A stretch of DNA of 64,000 nucleotides from Acidithiobacillus ferridurans (GTDB lineage Bacteria > Pseudomonadota > Gammaproteobacteria > Acidithiobacillales > Acidithiobacillaceae). The translations under genes and the position numbers were made by a program. The number at the start of each line of letters is the position of its first letter. Within the stretch, counting starts at the first letter, position 1. Below the pieces are notes generated by a model that was not told the DNA's origin, searched no databases, and saw only the letters and a list, made by a program, of their open reading frames with translations. Shown piece after piece: positions 27,948 through 37,870 of this stretch. The stretch spans positions 806,001 through 870,000 of the forward strand of contig NZ_AP018795.1 in assembly GCF_003966655.1 (NCBI RefSeq). Direction: 5' to 3'.

Positions 27948-29411
27948 ATGGATTGGCTGAGCAAGCATTATCAACAGCAGAAGAGTTACGATGAACTGGT
28001 AGGCGAAGGTGGGGTGCCACGTCTGCCCGCAGCCCCCCTGTTTGACTACCTCAGCACCCTGGACGGTAGTGAACTGCGTGCCCGCCGACAGGCCGCCGAT
28101 GCCGCGATCCTCGCCATGGGTATCACCTTCACGGTGTACAGCGAGGCAGGCGATATCGACCGCGCCTGGCCCTTTGATATCATCCCCCGCATTCTCTCCC
28201 GGCGAGAATGGGTGCGCATCGAAGAAGGGCTCAAGCAGCGTTTACAAGCCCTCAACCTCTTTATCGACGACATCTATAACGCACAGCGTATCGTTGTGGA
28301 CGGTGTTTTCCCGGCCGAGGTCCTGGCCAGTTCCCGTAATTTCCGGGAGGCCTGTCGCGGCGTGCGTCCACCTTTCGGAGTCTGGGCCCACATCTGTGGG
28401 AGCGATCTGGTCCGCGATGCGGACGGCACGATCTATGTTCTGGAGGACAACCTGCGGGTTCCCTCCGGCGTCTCCTACATGCTGGAAAATCGACAGATCA
28501 TGAAGCGGCTCTTTCCTGAACTATTCAAGTCCTCCACGATCCTGCCCGTGGACGACTACCCCAACCGGCTCTACGACACCTTGGCCGCGCTGTCGCCACG
28601 CGAGGGTGAACGGCCCGTGGTCGCCGTGCTTACCCCGGGCATCTACAACTCGGCCTACTTCGAGCACAGTTATCTGGCGCAGCAAATGGGGGCATATCTG
28701 GCGGAGGGCGCGGATTTCTTCGTCAGCAGGGACGATATCGTTTATCTCCGGACCATCTCCGGTCCGCAGCGGGTGGATGTGATCTACCGCCGCATCGACG
28801 ACGAATATATGGACCCCGAGGTCTTCCTCTCCGATTCCGTTCTGGGTATTCCCGGATTGCTGCGCGCCTGGCGACGCGGCACGGTCGCCATTGCCAACGC
28901 CCCCGGTGCCGGGGTCGCCGATGACAAGGTGGTATACGCCTTCGTGCCCGATATCATCCGCTACTATCTGGGCGCCGAACCCATCCTGCCCAACGTGCCG
29001 ACCTACTTGTGCATGCGTGACGCAGACCGCGATTATGTACTGAGTCACCTGCACGAACTGGTGGTCAAACCGGCCAACGAGTCAGGCGGTTACGGCATGC
29101 TCATCGGACCGCGCGCCACATCCGAAGAGCGTGGGCGCTTTGCGGAACTGATCACCGCTAACCCGCGTAATTATATCGCCCAGCCCACCCTGAATCTTTC
29201 CACCGCGCCAACCCTGGTGGAAGACCATCTGGAAGCCCGCCATCTCGACCTGCGCCCCTTTATCCTGCAGGCGGACAAGCTGTATGTGACCACCGGCGGC
29301 CTGACCCGGGTGGCCATGCAACCGGGGTCGCTGGTGGTGAACAGCTCCCAGGGCGGCGGCAGCAAAGACACCTGGATTGTCGATGAGGAGGCCCCATGCT
29401 TTCGCGCGTAG
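27948..29411 (+). CDS. Circularly permuted ATP-grasp type 2 protein
   Basis: The 487-residue protein matches the circularly permuted ATP-grasp type 2 family (DUF404/407-type). It has a PLFDYLSTLD N-terminus, QRLQALNLFIDDIYN, HICGSDLVRDADGTIYVLEDNLRVPSGVSYMLENR (the E-D-N-x-R metal and ATP-binding block), NAPGAGVADDKVVYAFVPDIIRYYLGAEPILPNVPTY and VVKPANESGGYGMLIGP, where Lys, Glu, Ser and Gly should contact ATP. ATP-grasp enzymes ligate a carboxylate to an amine through an acyl-phosphate. The family is predicted to form amide or peptide bonds; the substrate is unknown. GAGGAGAA upstream fixes the start. It overlaps the alpha-E gene by 16 bases. Confidence 0.88.
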   Translation: MDWLSKHYQQQKSYDELVGEGGVPRLPAAPLFDYLSTLDGSELRARRQAADAAILAMGITFTVYSEAGDIDRAWPFDIIPRILSRREWVRIEEGLKQRLQALNLFIDDIYNAQRIVVDGVFPAEVLASSRNFREACRGVRPPFGVWAHICGSDLVRDADGTIYVLEDNLRVPSGVSYMLENRQIMKRLFPELFKSSTILPVDDYPNRLYDTLAALSPREGERPVVAVLTPGIYNSAYFEHSYLAQQMGAYLAEGADFFVSRDDIVYLRTISGPQRVDVIYRRIDDEYMDPEVFLSDSVLGIPGLLRAWRRGTVAIANAPGAGVADDKVVYAFVPDIIRYYLGAEPILPNVPTYLCMRDADRDYVLSHLHELVVKPANESGGYGMLIGPRATSEERGRFAELITANPRNYIAQPTLNLSTAPTLVEDHLEARHLDLRPFILQADKLYVTTGGLTRVAMQPGSLVVNSSQGGGSKDTWIVDEEAPCFRA

Positions 29412-30382
29412 CTGAAAACCTGTACTGGATGGCCCGCTATCTGGAGCGGACCGAAGACATGGCCAGACTGATCAACGCCACCACACTGCTGCTGCTCGAC
29501 CTGCCCCAGGGCGCCGAGTTCGGCTGGGACATTCTCTTGCAGGTGACGGGCGACGCCAAACTCTACACGGAACACTACGGCACGCCGGAGGAAGGCCGCA
29601 TCATGCGGTTTCTCATTGCCGACGAGCGCAACCCCAACTCGGTGATGGCCGCCATCCATCAGGCCCGGGAGAATTGCCGCACCTTCCGCGACCTGCTTCC
29701 CGCCGAGTTCTGGGAGCGCCTGAACACCCTTTTCCTCTTCGTCCGCGAACATGCCGACACCAGTTCAGACAGCCGTCATGCACGTTATGCCTTTCTCAGC
29801 GAGGTCATTTCCCGACGCCACGCCCTGGTTGGGCTGCTCATCAGCAGCATGAGCCAGGACAACGTCTACCAGTTCATCAAGCTGGGCCGCAACATGGAAC
29901 GCGCCGACATGACCACCCGCATCGTCGACGTGACCAGCGCCGTGATTCTGCCCCAGGACCAGGGGCTACAGAAAACGACCACCAGCAGCCTCTGGCTGGG
30001 CGTATTGCGTGCGCTCAGCGCCTTTGAGATGTACCGCCGTCATGTCTCGGTACAGGTGCGCAGCAATCAGGTGGTAGACTACCTGCTCAAGGATAACAAG
30101 TTTCCGCGCAGCATGAAGTACTCCCTGGGGGAGATGGAGGTGGCGCTCGCCTATCTGCCCAACGCGGGCATCCCCGCCGAGGCCGTGCGCCGCGCGCGGC
30201 GGCGTCTGGATGTCCTGAAACTGGCGAATTTGCGCCCGGACCTGCTCCACGAGTACCTGGATCAGGCACAGAAAGATCTCGCCATGGTGCACCGCACGAT
30301 TCACGACACCTATTTTGCCCGGGATGATACCGGTTTCGGCGGAGTGCCGAGCGGGCTGCTCCTGAATGCCGCGCAAGCCTGA
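29396..30382 (+). CDS. Alpha-E domain protein
   Basis: The 328-residue, almost all-helical product begins MLSRVAENLYWMARYLERTEDMARLINAT, the hallmark of the alpha-E family (COG2307), and contains RNMERADMTTRIVDVTSAV. The domain always occurs with the permuted ATP-grasp protein and the transglutaminase-like protein and is thought to be a helical partner or substrate-binding component of the same pathway; no reaction is proven. Translation is coupled to the upstream gene (16-base overlap, GAGGAGG before the ATG), and the next gene follows 38 bases later. Confidence 0.9.
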   Translation: MLSRVAENLYWMARYLERTEDMARLINATTLLLLDLPQGAEFGWDILLQVTGDAKLYTEHYGTPEEGRIMRFLIADERNPNSVMAAIHQARENCRTFRDLLPAEFWERLNTLFLFVREHADTSSDSRHARYAFLSEVISRRHALVGLLISSMSQDNVYQFIKLGRNMERADMTTRIVDVTSAVILPQDQGLQKTTTSSLWLGVLRALSAFEMYRRHVSVQVRSNQVVDYLLKDNKFPRSMKYSLGEMEVALAYLPNAGIPAEAVRRARRRLDVLKLANLRPDLLHEYLDQAQKDLAMVHRTIHDTYFARDDTGFGGVPSGLLLNAAQA

Positions 30383-30420
30383 CCGCAGACGCGGCCCCAC
30401 CCACTTCGGAGGAAATCATC

Positions 30421-33400
30421 ATGGGCATCCATGTCGTACTGCGCCACCAGACCGAGTATGACTTCGACCGGCTGGTGGAAATCCACCCCCATGTGCTGCG
30501 CCTGCGCCCCGCGCCCCATTGTCGCACCCCGATCCTGGCCTACTCCCTCCATGTCGAACCGGGCAAGCATTTTCTCAACTGGCAACAGGACCCATTCGGC
30601 AACTACCAGGGGCGCCTGGTCTTTCCCGAGCGTGCGCGCTCGCTGAAGGTGGAGGTAGAGGTCATCGCCGATCTGACCGTGATTGACCCCTTTGATTTCT
30701 TCATCGAACCTGAGGCCGAACACTGGCCCTTCGCCTATGACCCCATTCTCCGCAAGGAACTCGCACCCTACCTGGAAGAGGAAGAGGCCGGCCCGTTGCT
30801 ACGGCGTTTTCTACTCGATATCCGCCGCCAGCGCCAGCGTACCGTGGATTTTCTCGTGGCCATCAATCAACGCCTGCAGGGACAGATCGGCTATACCCTG
30901 CGCATGGAGGCCGGGGTGCAGACACCGGAGGAGACCCTGGAAAAGGCCAGTGGCTCCTGCCGCGACAGTGCCTGGCTGCTGGTGCAGGTGCTCCGCCACA
31001 TGGGCCTCGCAGCGCGCTTCGTGTCCGGCTATCTGGTGCAACTGGTAGCCGATCAGGCGCCCCTGGACGGACCCGCAGGCCCCGCCAGCGATTTCACTGA
31101 TCTCCATGCCTGGGCAGAAGTTTACGTCCCCGGCGCCGGCTGGATCGGTCTCGACCCGACCTCCGGACTGTTTGCCGGAGAGGGCCACATCCCGCTCGCC
31201 TGTACCCCGCATTATCAAAGCGCGGCCCCCATTACCGGCGCCACCGGTGCCTGCAAGGCCGAGTTTCACTTCGCCAACACCGTGACCCGCCTGCTGGAAA
31301 CGCCTCGCGTCACCAAGCCGTACACCGACGGGCAATGGGAACAGATCATGGGCCTGGGCGATGCGCTGGACAAGCGTTTTCAGGCCGCCGACATGCGCCT
31401 CACCATGGGCGGCGAGCCCACCTTCGTGGCCACGGAAGGAGTGGATGCCGCCGAATGGAATCAGGACGCCCTTGGCGACCACAAGCGGGAACGCGCCGAA
31501 ACGCTGGTGCGTCGCCTCGGCCAGCGCTTCGCGCCCGGCGCACTGCTGCACACGGGTGAGGGCAAATGGTATCCCGGTGAACCGCTGCCGCGTTGGGCGC
31601 TCGGTCTATACTGGCGCAAGGATGGTATCCCCCTGTGGGGCGATCCCCGACTGCTCGCCGATCCATTGCACGACTACGGCTGGCAGGCCGATGACATCCA
31701 CAATTTCGCCTGTACCCTGACCCGCTATCTGCAACTCGACAGTGACCGTCTGCTGCCCGCTTACGAGGATGCCTGGCATATTCTGCATCAGGAGGGCCGC
31801 ACTCCGATCAATATCGATCTCAGCACCCATCGCCTCGACGACCCGCTGGAACGCCAGGCGCTGATCGGCAAATTGCAGGCGGGACTCGATCAGCCGGTGG
31901 GCTGGGTGCTGCCCCTCGCCTGGGAATGGAAACAGCAGCGCTGGTACTCGGCGCCGTGGAGTTTCCGGGGCGGGCGGCTGGTTCTGCTGCCTGGCGACTC
32001 CCCGCTGGGCATGCGTCTGCCCCTCGACAGCCTGCCCTGGGTCGTCGAAGCCCATAAAAAATGGCAGCCGGACCCTGACCCCTTCGCGCCGATGCAGCCA
32101 TTGCCGGATATCCACGGCGATATCGCCGCGCGCTACAGCCATGTCCCTGAAGCGCAGCCATCGTCCACGGCGGACCAGCAACGCTGGGAGGAGATCCCCC
32201 ATACCGCAGTCACCCTGGAAATCCGCAAAGGCTGCCTGTACTGCTTCTTTCCGCCCTTGCAGGTGACGGAACACTATCTGTACCTGCTCAGCGCGGTCGA
32301 ACACAGCGCCACCGAACTCCATATGCCGGTGGTCATCGAGGGTTATGCGCCGCCCAGCGATCCACGGGTGGAGAAGCTGCTCGTCACCCCCGATCCCGGG
32401 GTCATCGAAGTCAATATCCATCCTTCCACGCACTGGCAGGAGATGGTGGAAAAGACCACGGCCCTCTATGATGACGCCCACGCCTGCCGGCTGACCGCCG
32501 AAAAATTCATGCTGGACGGGCGCCATACCGGAACTGGCGGCGGCAATCACATGACACTCGGCGCCGCCACCCCCGGCGACAGTCCCTTTTTGCGCCGCCC
32601 CGATCTGCTGCAGAGCCTCATCACCTACTGGCAGCACCACCCGGCCCTGTCCTACTTTTTCAGCGGCATGTTTATCGGCCCCACCAGTCAGTCGCCGCGG
32701 GTGGATGAGGCGCGCCATGAGGCCCTTTACGAGCTGGAGATCGCTTTTGCTCAGGTGCCGCCCGGCATCGTGCCGCAGCCATGGCTGGTGGACCGTCTCT
32801 TCCGCAATCTGCTGGTGGACATCACCGGCAACACCCACCGCGCCGAAATCTGCATCGACAAGCTCTATTCGCCGGCCGGGGCCGCCGGCAGGCAGGGACT
32901 GGTGGAACTACGGGCCTTCGAGATGCCGCCCCACGCCCGCATGAGCCTTGCGCAGCAACTGCTGGTGCGCAGCCTCTTGCTGCGATTCTGGGAAACCCCC
33001 TATCGCCATGAACTGGTGCGCTGGGGCACCACCCTCCACGATCGCTTCATGCTACCCCATTATATCTGGGAAGATCTGCGCGAAATTTGCGCGGACCTGC
33101 AGGAACACGACATTCCCTTCCAACTCGACTGGCTGGCGCCCTTCTCCGAGTTTCGCTTTCCACGATACGGTCACATCCGGATCGGCGAGATCGACATCGA
33201 GTTGCGCGCCGCCATCGAACCCTGGCACGTTCTCGGCGAAGAGATGACGGGTAGCGGCACGGCGCGCTATGTGGACTCCTCGGTCGAACGGCTGCAGGTA
33301 CGGGTAACGGGCATGACTCCGGGGCGCCATGTGCTCGCCTGCAACGGACGACGGGTGCCACTGCAGGCCACTCGTGCGCACGAAGCGCAGGTGGCCGGGG

Positions 33401-33783
33401 TACGCTACCGCGCCTGGCAACCGCCATCCGCGCTGCACCCCACCATTCCGGTGCATACGCCGTTGACTTTCGACCTGATCGACACCTGGAACGGAAGTAG
33501 CGTAGGCGGTTGCAGCTACCACGTCATGCATCCCGGCGGGCGCAATCCGGAGGCCTTCCCGGTCAATGCCTGGGAAGCGGAGGCGCGGCGCCAGAGCCGC
33601 TTCACCACGACCGGCCACAGTCAGGGTCCGCAACCGGAGCCGATCCTGCAGGGTCAGGGCGAGAGCCTTTTCGTGCCAACCGGCAGCGGTGAGCACGCTT
33701 GGCTGCCCCCCCATGCGGAAGATCAACCTGACTATCCCCATACCCTGGACCTACGCATGGCGCGGCCCATGGCATCGAGCTGA
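30421..33783 (+). CDS. Large transglutaminase-like protein with DUF2126 C-terminus
   Basis: The 1120-residue protein starts with the bacterial transglutaminase-like N-terminal domain (HVVLRHQTEYDFDRLVEIHPHVLRLRPAPH), then the catalytic core: GSCRDSAWLLVQVLRHMGLAARFVSGYLV with nucleophilic Cys near residue 180, DLHAWAEVYVPGAGWIGLDPTSG with His near 229 and Asp near 245. The remaining 800 residues are the DUF2126 domain (MGGEPTFVATEG, HTGEGKWYPGEPLPRW, GRHTGTGGGNHMTLGG-like block). This two-part layout is the standard partner of the alpha-E and ATP-grasp proteins. It may hydrolyse or transfer amide bonds made by the ligase. GGAGG eight bases upstream fixes the start, and a terminator follows at 33867. 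Confidence 0.9.
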   Translation: MGIHVVLRHQTEYDFDRLVEIHPHVLRLRPAPHCRTPILAYSLHVEPGKHFLNWQQDPFGNYQGRLVFPERARSLKVEVEVIADLTVIDPFDFFIEPEAEHWPFAYDPILRKELAPYLEEEEAGPLLRRFLLDIRRQRQRTVDFLVAINQRLQGQIGYTLRMEAGVQTPEETLEKASGSCRDSAWLLVQVLRHMGLAARFVSGYLVQLVADQAPLDGPAGPASDFTDLHAWAEVYVPGAGWIGLDPTSGLFAGEGHIPLACTPHYQSAAPITGATGACKAEFHFANTVTRLLETPRVTKPYTDGQWEQIMGLGDALDKRFQAADMRLTMGGEPTFVATEGVDAAEWNQDALGDHKRERAETLVRRLGQRFAPGALLHTGEGKWYPGEPLPRWALGLYWRKDGIPLWGDPRLLADPLHDYGWQADDIHNFACTLTRYLQLDSDRLLPAYEDAWHILHQEGRTPINIDLSTHRLDDPLERQALIGKLQAGLDQPVGWVLPLAWEWKQQRWYSAPWSFRGGRLVLLPGDSPLGMRLPLDSLPWVVEAHKKWQPDPDPFAPMQPLPDIHGDIAARYSHVPEAQPSSTADQQRWEEIPHTAVTLEIRKGCLYCFFPPLQVTEHYLYLLSAVEHSATELHMPVVIEGYAPPSDPRVEKLLVTPDPGVIEVNIHPSTHWQEMVEKTTALYDDAHACRLTAEKFMLDGRHTGTGGGNHMTLGAATPGDSPFLRRPDLLQSLITYWQHHPALSYFFSGMFIGPTSQSPRVDEARHEALYELEIAFAQVPPGIVPQPWLVDRLFRNLLVDITGNTHRAEICIDKLYSPAGAAGRQGLVELRAFEMPPHARMSLAQQLLVRSLLLRFWETPYRHELVRWGTTLHDRFMLPHYIWEDLREICADLQEHDIPFQLDWLAPFSEFRFPRYGHIRIGEIDIELRAAIEPWHVLGEEMTGSGTARYVDSSVERLQVRVTGMTPGRHVLACNGRRVPLQATRAHEAQVAGVRYRAWQPPSALHPTIPVHTPLTFDLIDTWNGSSVGGCSYHVMHPGGRNPEAFPVNAWEAEARRQSRFTTTGHSQGPQPEPILQGQGESLFVPTGSGEHAWLPPHAEDQPDYPHTLDLRMARPMASS

Positions 33784-33866
33784 AAGGCTGCATCGAATAT
33801 GGCACGCTTCCTGCTACATAAATACTGATCATGGTCATGTGATCACTCCTCCTCAAGTGGCTTCCA

Positions 33867-33890
33867 GGGCGGTTATTCCGCCCTTTTTTT
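33867..33890 (+). terminator. Rho-independent terminator after the transglutaminase gene
   Basis: GGGCGG, loop TTATT and CCGCCC form a 6-bp GC stem, followed by seven T. It lies 84 bases after the stop codon of the operon's last gene. Confidence 0.88.
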
Positions 33891-34015
33891 CGTCCTCAGG
33901 GCGAACGTCATTGAAAATAATATGTAGAACAATATGTTAAAAACACTCGCCATTCTCGAACCAAGCGTCTCCCGGGGATAGAGCACCCGCGCTGCACTGG
34001 CGCACCCCCAGGATC

Positions 34016-34032
34016 TGCACCATACTTGTGCA
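34016..34032. promoter_or_regulatory. NtrC enhancer-type dyad of prkA
   Basis: TGCACCATACTTGTGCA matches TGCACCA-N3-TGGTGCA with one change. It lies about 104 bases upstream of the -24 box of the prkA promoter. Additional CGCACC half-sites flank it, which may allow several NtrC dimers to bind. Confidence 0.72.
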
Positions 34033-34126
34033 ATGGCGCACCACTCCAGCGCACCCTATTCGGGGTGATTGCACACGATCATCTCCATGGTAGAACGGCA
34101 GGCGACTGGAGCAGCAAATGTCAAAC

Positions 34127-34142
34127 TGGCACAGGAAATGCT
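34127..34142 (+). promoter_or_regulatory. Sigma-54 promoter of prkA
   Basis: TGGCAC-AGGAA-ATGCT has a perfect -24 box, a -12 box with one change (ATGC for TTGC), and 10 bases between GG and GC. It lies 98 bases upstream of the prkA start codon. Confidence 0.8.
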
Positions 34143-34240
34143 AGTTTCATGGTGTACACGGGGTCTTCCCCATAGCGAACCGCGACGACCGATGCCGGTC
34201 TAACCAATCGCAGACGCGGCAATGCCGCAAGGAGTGGCAA

Positions 34241-36175
34241 ATGGCGTTATTCGACCGTTACCAGGAGCGTTTCCTGCAGCAGCAGGAAGTCACCCTTTCC
34301 ATCGATGAGTATCTGGACCTTTGTGCCCGGGATCCCATGGCTTACGCCACCGCCGCGGAGCGGATGCTGGCGGCCATCGGCGAGCCACAGGTGGTGGACA
34401 CCCAGGCTGATCCCCGGCTGTCGCGTATTTTCATGAACCGTAAACTGCTCACCTATCCCGCCTTCAAGGACTTCTATGGCATTGAAGACGTGGTGGAAAA
34501 CCTCGTCGCGTATTTTCGTCACGCAGCGCAGGGACTGGAAGAGCGTAAACAGATTCTCTATCTGCTCGGTCCGGTGGGCGCCGCCAAATCGTCTCTGGCG
34601 GAGCGCCTGAAAAACCTGATGGAGCACTATCCCATCTATTGCCTCGCCGCCCATGGCAGGGTATCGCCACTCTTCGAGTCACCCCTCGGTCTCTTTGACC
34701 GGGATGAGGATGGCCCGGTGCTGGAAGACCGCTTCGGCATTCCCTCCCGCGCCCTCAATGGCGTAATGTCGCCCTGGGCCGCCAAACGGCTGCGCGAGTT
34801 CGGTGGTGACATTCGTAAGTTCACCGTGCACCGCCTGATGCCGTCGCAGTTGCACCAGATCGGCATCACCAAGGTGGAACCGGGCGACGAGAACAATCAG
34901 GATATTTCCAGCCTCGTCGGCAAAGTGGATATTCGCAAGCTGGAAGATTTCTCCCAGGACGATCCCGACGCCTATGCCTATGCGGGCGGCCTCAATGTCG
35001 CCACCCAGGGCGTGCTGGAGTTCGTCGAGATGTTCAAGGCGCCCATCAAGATGCTCCACCCCCTGCTGACGGCCACCCAGGAGGGCACCTACAACGGTAC
35101 CGAAGGTTTTGGCGCCATGCCCTTCCAGGGCATCATCCTGGCCCACAGCAATGAATCGGAATGGTCTGCTTTCCGCAACAACAAGCGCAACGAGGCTTTC
35201 CTCGACCGCGTCTATATCGTCAAGGTGCCCTATTGCCTGCGCGTCACCGAGGAGACGCAGATCTACCGCAAGCTCCTCGAAAGCAGCGCCCTCAACGCCG
35301 CCCCCTGTGCCCCCGACACCATGGACATGCTGGCTCGTTTCTCCGTCCTCAGTCGTCTCAAGGAACCCGGCAACAGCAGCCTGTGGTCCAAGATGGAGGT
35401 CTACGATGGCAAGTCCCTCAAAGATCGGGACCCCAAGGCCAAAAGCCTGCAGGAGTATCGTGACGCATCCGGCGTGGACGAGGGCATGGACGGCATTTCC
35501 ACGCGCTTCGCTTACAAAATCCTGTCACGCACCTTCAACTTTGACGGCGACGAGATAGCGGCCAACCCGGTACACCTCCTGCATGTGCTGGAAACACAGG
35601 TCCGTGCCGAACAGTTTCCGGCAGAACTGGAATCCCGCTATCTCGCCTTCCTCAAGACCGAATTGGCCCCCCGTTATGCCGAGTTCCTCGGTCTGGAAAT
35701 TCAGAAGGCCTATCTGGAGAGCTATGGCGATTACGGCCAGAATCTCTTTGACCGCTATATCCAGTACGCCGATTTTTGGCTGCAGGATACGGAATTCCGT
35801 GACCCCGATACCGGGCAACTCATGGACCGCAGCCTGCTCAACGAAGAACTGGAAAAAATCGAGAAACCGGCGGGCATCGCCAACCCCAAGGATTTTCGCA
35901 ACGAAGTAGTAAACTTTGTGCTGCGGGTCAAGGCATCCAACGACGGCGTCAGCCCGGCCTGGACCAGTTATGAGAAGCTGCGCGCAGTCATCGAGAAGAA
36001 GATGTTTGCCAATACCGAGGATCTGCTACCGGTGATTTCCTTCGGCAAGAAGAGCTCCTCGGATGACGAACGCAAACATCAGGACTTTGTCGCACGCATG
36101 ACTTCCAAGGGCTACACCGAAAAGCAGGTACGCCTGCTGGTGGACTGGTATATGCGTTATCGCAAGCATCATTAG
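34241..36175 (+). CDS. prkA: Serine protein kinase PrkA (YeaG family)
   Basis: The 644-residue protein matches PrkA/YeaG: an N-terminal PrkA AAA+ domain beginning LDRY-like FDRYQERFLQQQ and containing the P-loop LLGPVGAAKSSLAERLKNLM, the VEGIEG-like EDVVENLVAYFRHAAQGLEERKQILYL region, the conserved LEFVEMFKAPIKMLHPLLTATQEGTYNG, HSNESEWSAFRNNKRNEAFLDR, and the C-terminal kinase domain (YIKVPYCLRVTEE onward). PrkA works with YeaH and SpoVR in starvation and stress responses. In E. coli the yeaGH operon responds to nitrogen starvation through NtrC and sigma-54, which fits the promoter here. The P-loop reads GAAK where GGGK is usual. The start is supported by AAGGAG. Confidence 0.92.
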   Translation: MALFDRYQERFLQQQEVTLSIDEYLDLCARDPMAYATAAERMLAAIGEPQVVDTQADPRLSRIFMNRKLLTYPAFKDFYGIEDVVENLVAYFRHAAQGLEERKQILYLLGPVGAAKSSLAERLKNLMEHYPIYCLAAHGRVSPLFESPLGLFDRDEDGPVLEDRFGIPSRALNGVMSPWAAKRLREFGGDIRKFTVHRLMPSQLHQIGITKVEPGDENNQDISSLVGKVDIRKLEDFSQDDPDAYAYAGGLNVATQGVLEFVEMFKAPIKMLHPLLTATQEGTYNGTEGFGAMPFQGIILAHSNESEWSAFRNNKRNEAFLDRVYIVKVPYCLRVTEETQIYRKLLESSALNAAPCAPDTMDMLARFSVLSRLKEPGNSSLWSKMEVYDGKSLKDRDPKAKSLQEYRDASGVDEGMDGISTRFAYKILSRTFNFDGDEIAANPVHLLHVLETQVRAEQFPAELESRYLAFLKTELAPRYAEFLGLEIQKAYLESYGDYGQNLFDRYIQYADFWLQDTEFRDPDTGQLMDRSLLNEELEKIEKPAGIANPKDFRNEVVNFVLRVKASNDGVSPAWTSYEKLRAVIEKKMFANTEDLLPVISFGKKSSSDDERKHQDFVARMTSKGYTEKQVRLLVDWYMRYRKHH

Positions 36176-36233
36176 AGGCTGTGCCATCGCAAAGAGGGCC
36201 AACGGCCCGCGCTTCGACCTGTCCCGATCTCCT

Positions 36234-36256
36234 GCCCGCACCCGCGGGCTTTTTTT
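36234..36256 (+). terminator. Rho-independent terminator after prkA
   Basis: GCCCGC, loop ACCC and GCGGGC form a 6-bp stem followed by seven T, 58 bases after the prkA stop. It separates prkA from the downstream amt transcription unit. Confidence 0.88.
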
Positions 36257-36292
36257 GCCGGGATGGCCGACTCCACCGGCGCGCAGCGGATA

Positions 36293-36315
36293 GAGCGCAC
36301 TATTTTGGTGCGCTC
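36293..36315. promoter_or_regulatory. NtrC enhancer-type dyad of the first amt gene
   Basis: Eight-base arms GAGCGCAC and GTGCGCTC around TATTTTG form a perfect inverted repeat with the GCAC(C/T)A...GGTGC core of NtrC sites. The -24 box of the candidate promoter is about 70 bases downstream. Confidence 0.62.
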
Positions 36316-36374
36316 GGCATTCCCGGCCTCCTGTCACAATCCATAAGCCCTTATTTTTCGTTATCCTGCCCGGC

Positions 36375-36390
36375 TTGCACACTTATTGCT
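36375..36390 (+). promoter_or_regulatory. Sigma-54-like promoter of the first amt gene
   Basis: TTGCAC-ACTTA-TTGCT has an exact -12 box and a -24 box with one change (TTGCAC for TGGCAC), at the correct 10-base spacing. It lies 63 bases upstream of the start codon. Confidence 0.6.
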
Positions 36391-36452
36391 TGACGCTATC
36401 TGAGTAAGCACGGGGCGAACAGCCCCATAACGGGCAAAAAAGGAGCGACAAG

Positions 36453-37769
<1,317 letters not shown>

Positions 37770-37779
37770 ACCGCGTTCC

Positions 37780-37809
37780 CGGTGGACCGTCCATGGGGGA
37801 GGTCCACCG
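37780..37809 (+). terminator. Possible hairpin terminator after amt
   Basis: CGGTGGACC and GGTCCACCG form a 9-bp stem with a 12-base loop, 10 bases after the amt stop codon. There is no T run, so it could instead be an mRNA-stabilising hairpin or a protein-binding dyad. Confidence 0.4.
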
Positions 37810-37870
37810 TAACCATCCGCCCCATTTTAGGTCATAATGAGGGTGAGGCGTCGCCACCAGGGAGTCTGCC

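Larger units (their letters stand above)
33784..34240 (+). other. Terminator and promoter region upstream of prkA
   Basis: This 457-base region holds the terminator of the previous operon (33867-33890), an imperfect dyad near 33826-33845, a good NtrC-type dyad (34016-34032) with further single half-sites (near 33994, 34037 and 34050), and a sigma-54 promoter (34127-34142). No gene of convincing length is seen. Confidence 0.6.

Noticed and set aside
33826-33845. Imperfect palindrome TGATCATGGTCATGTGATCA
   Set aside because: The arms are not the same length after alignment (two extra bases) and no other copies were seen, so no function is claimed beyond noting it in the gap.
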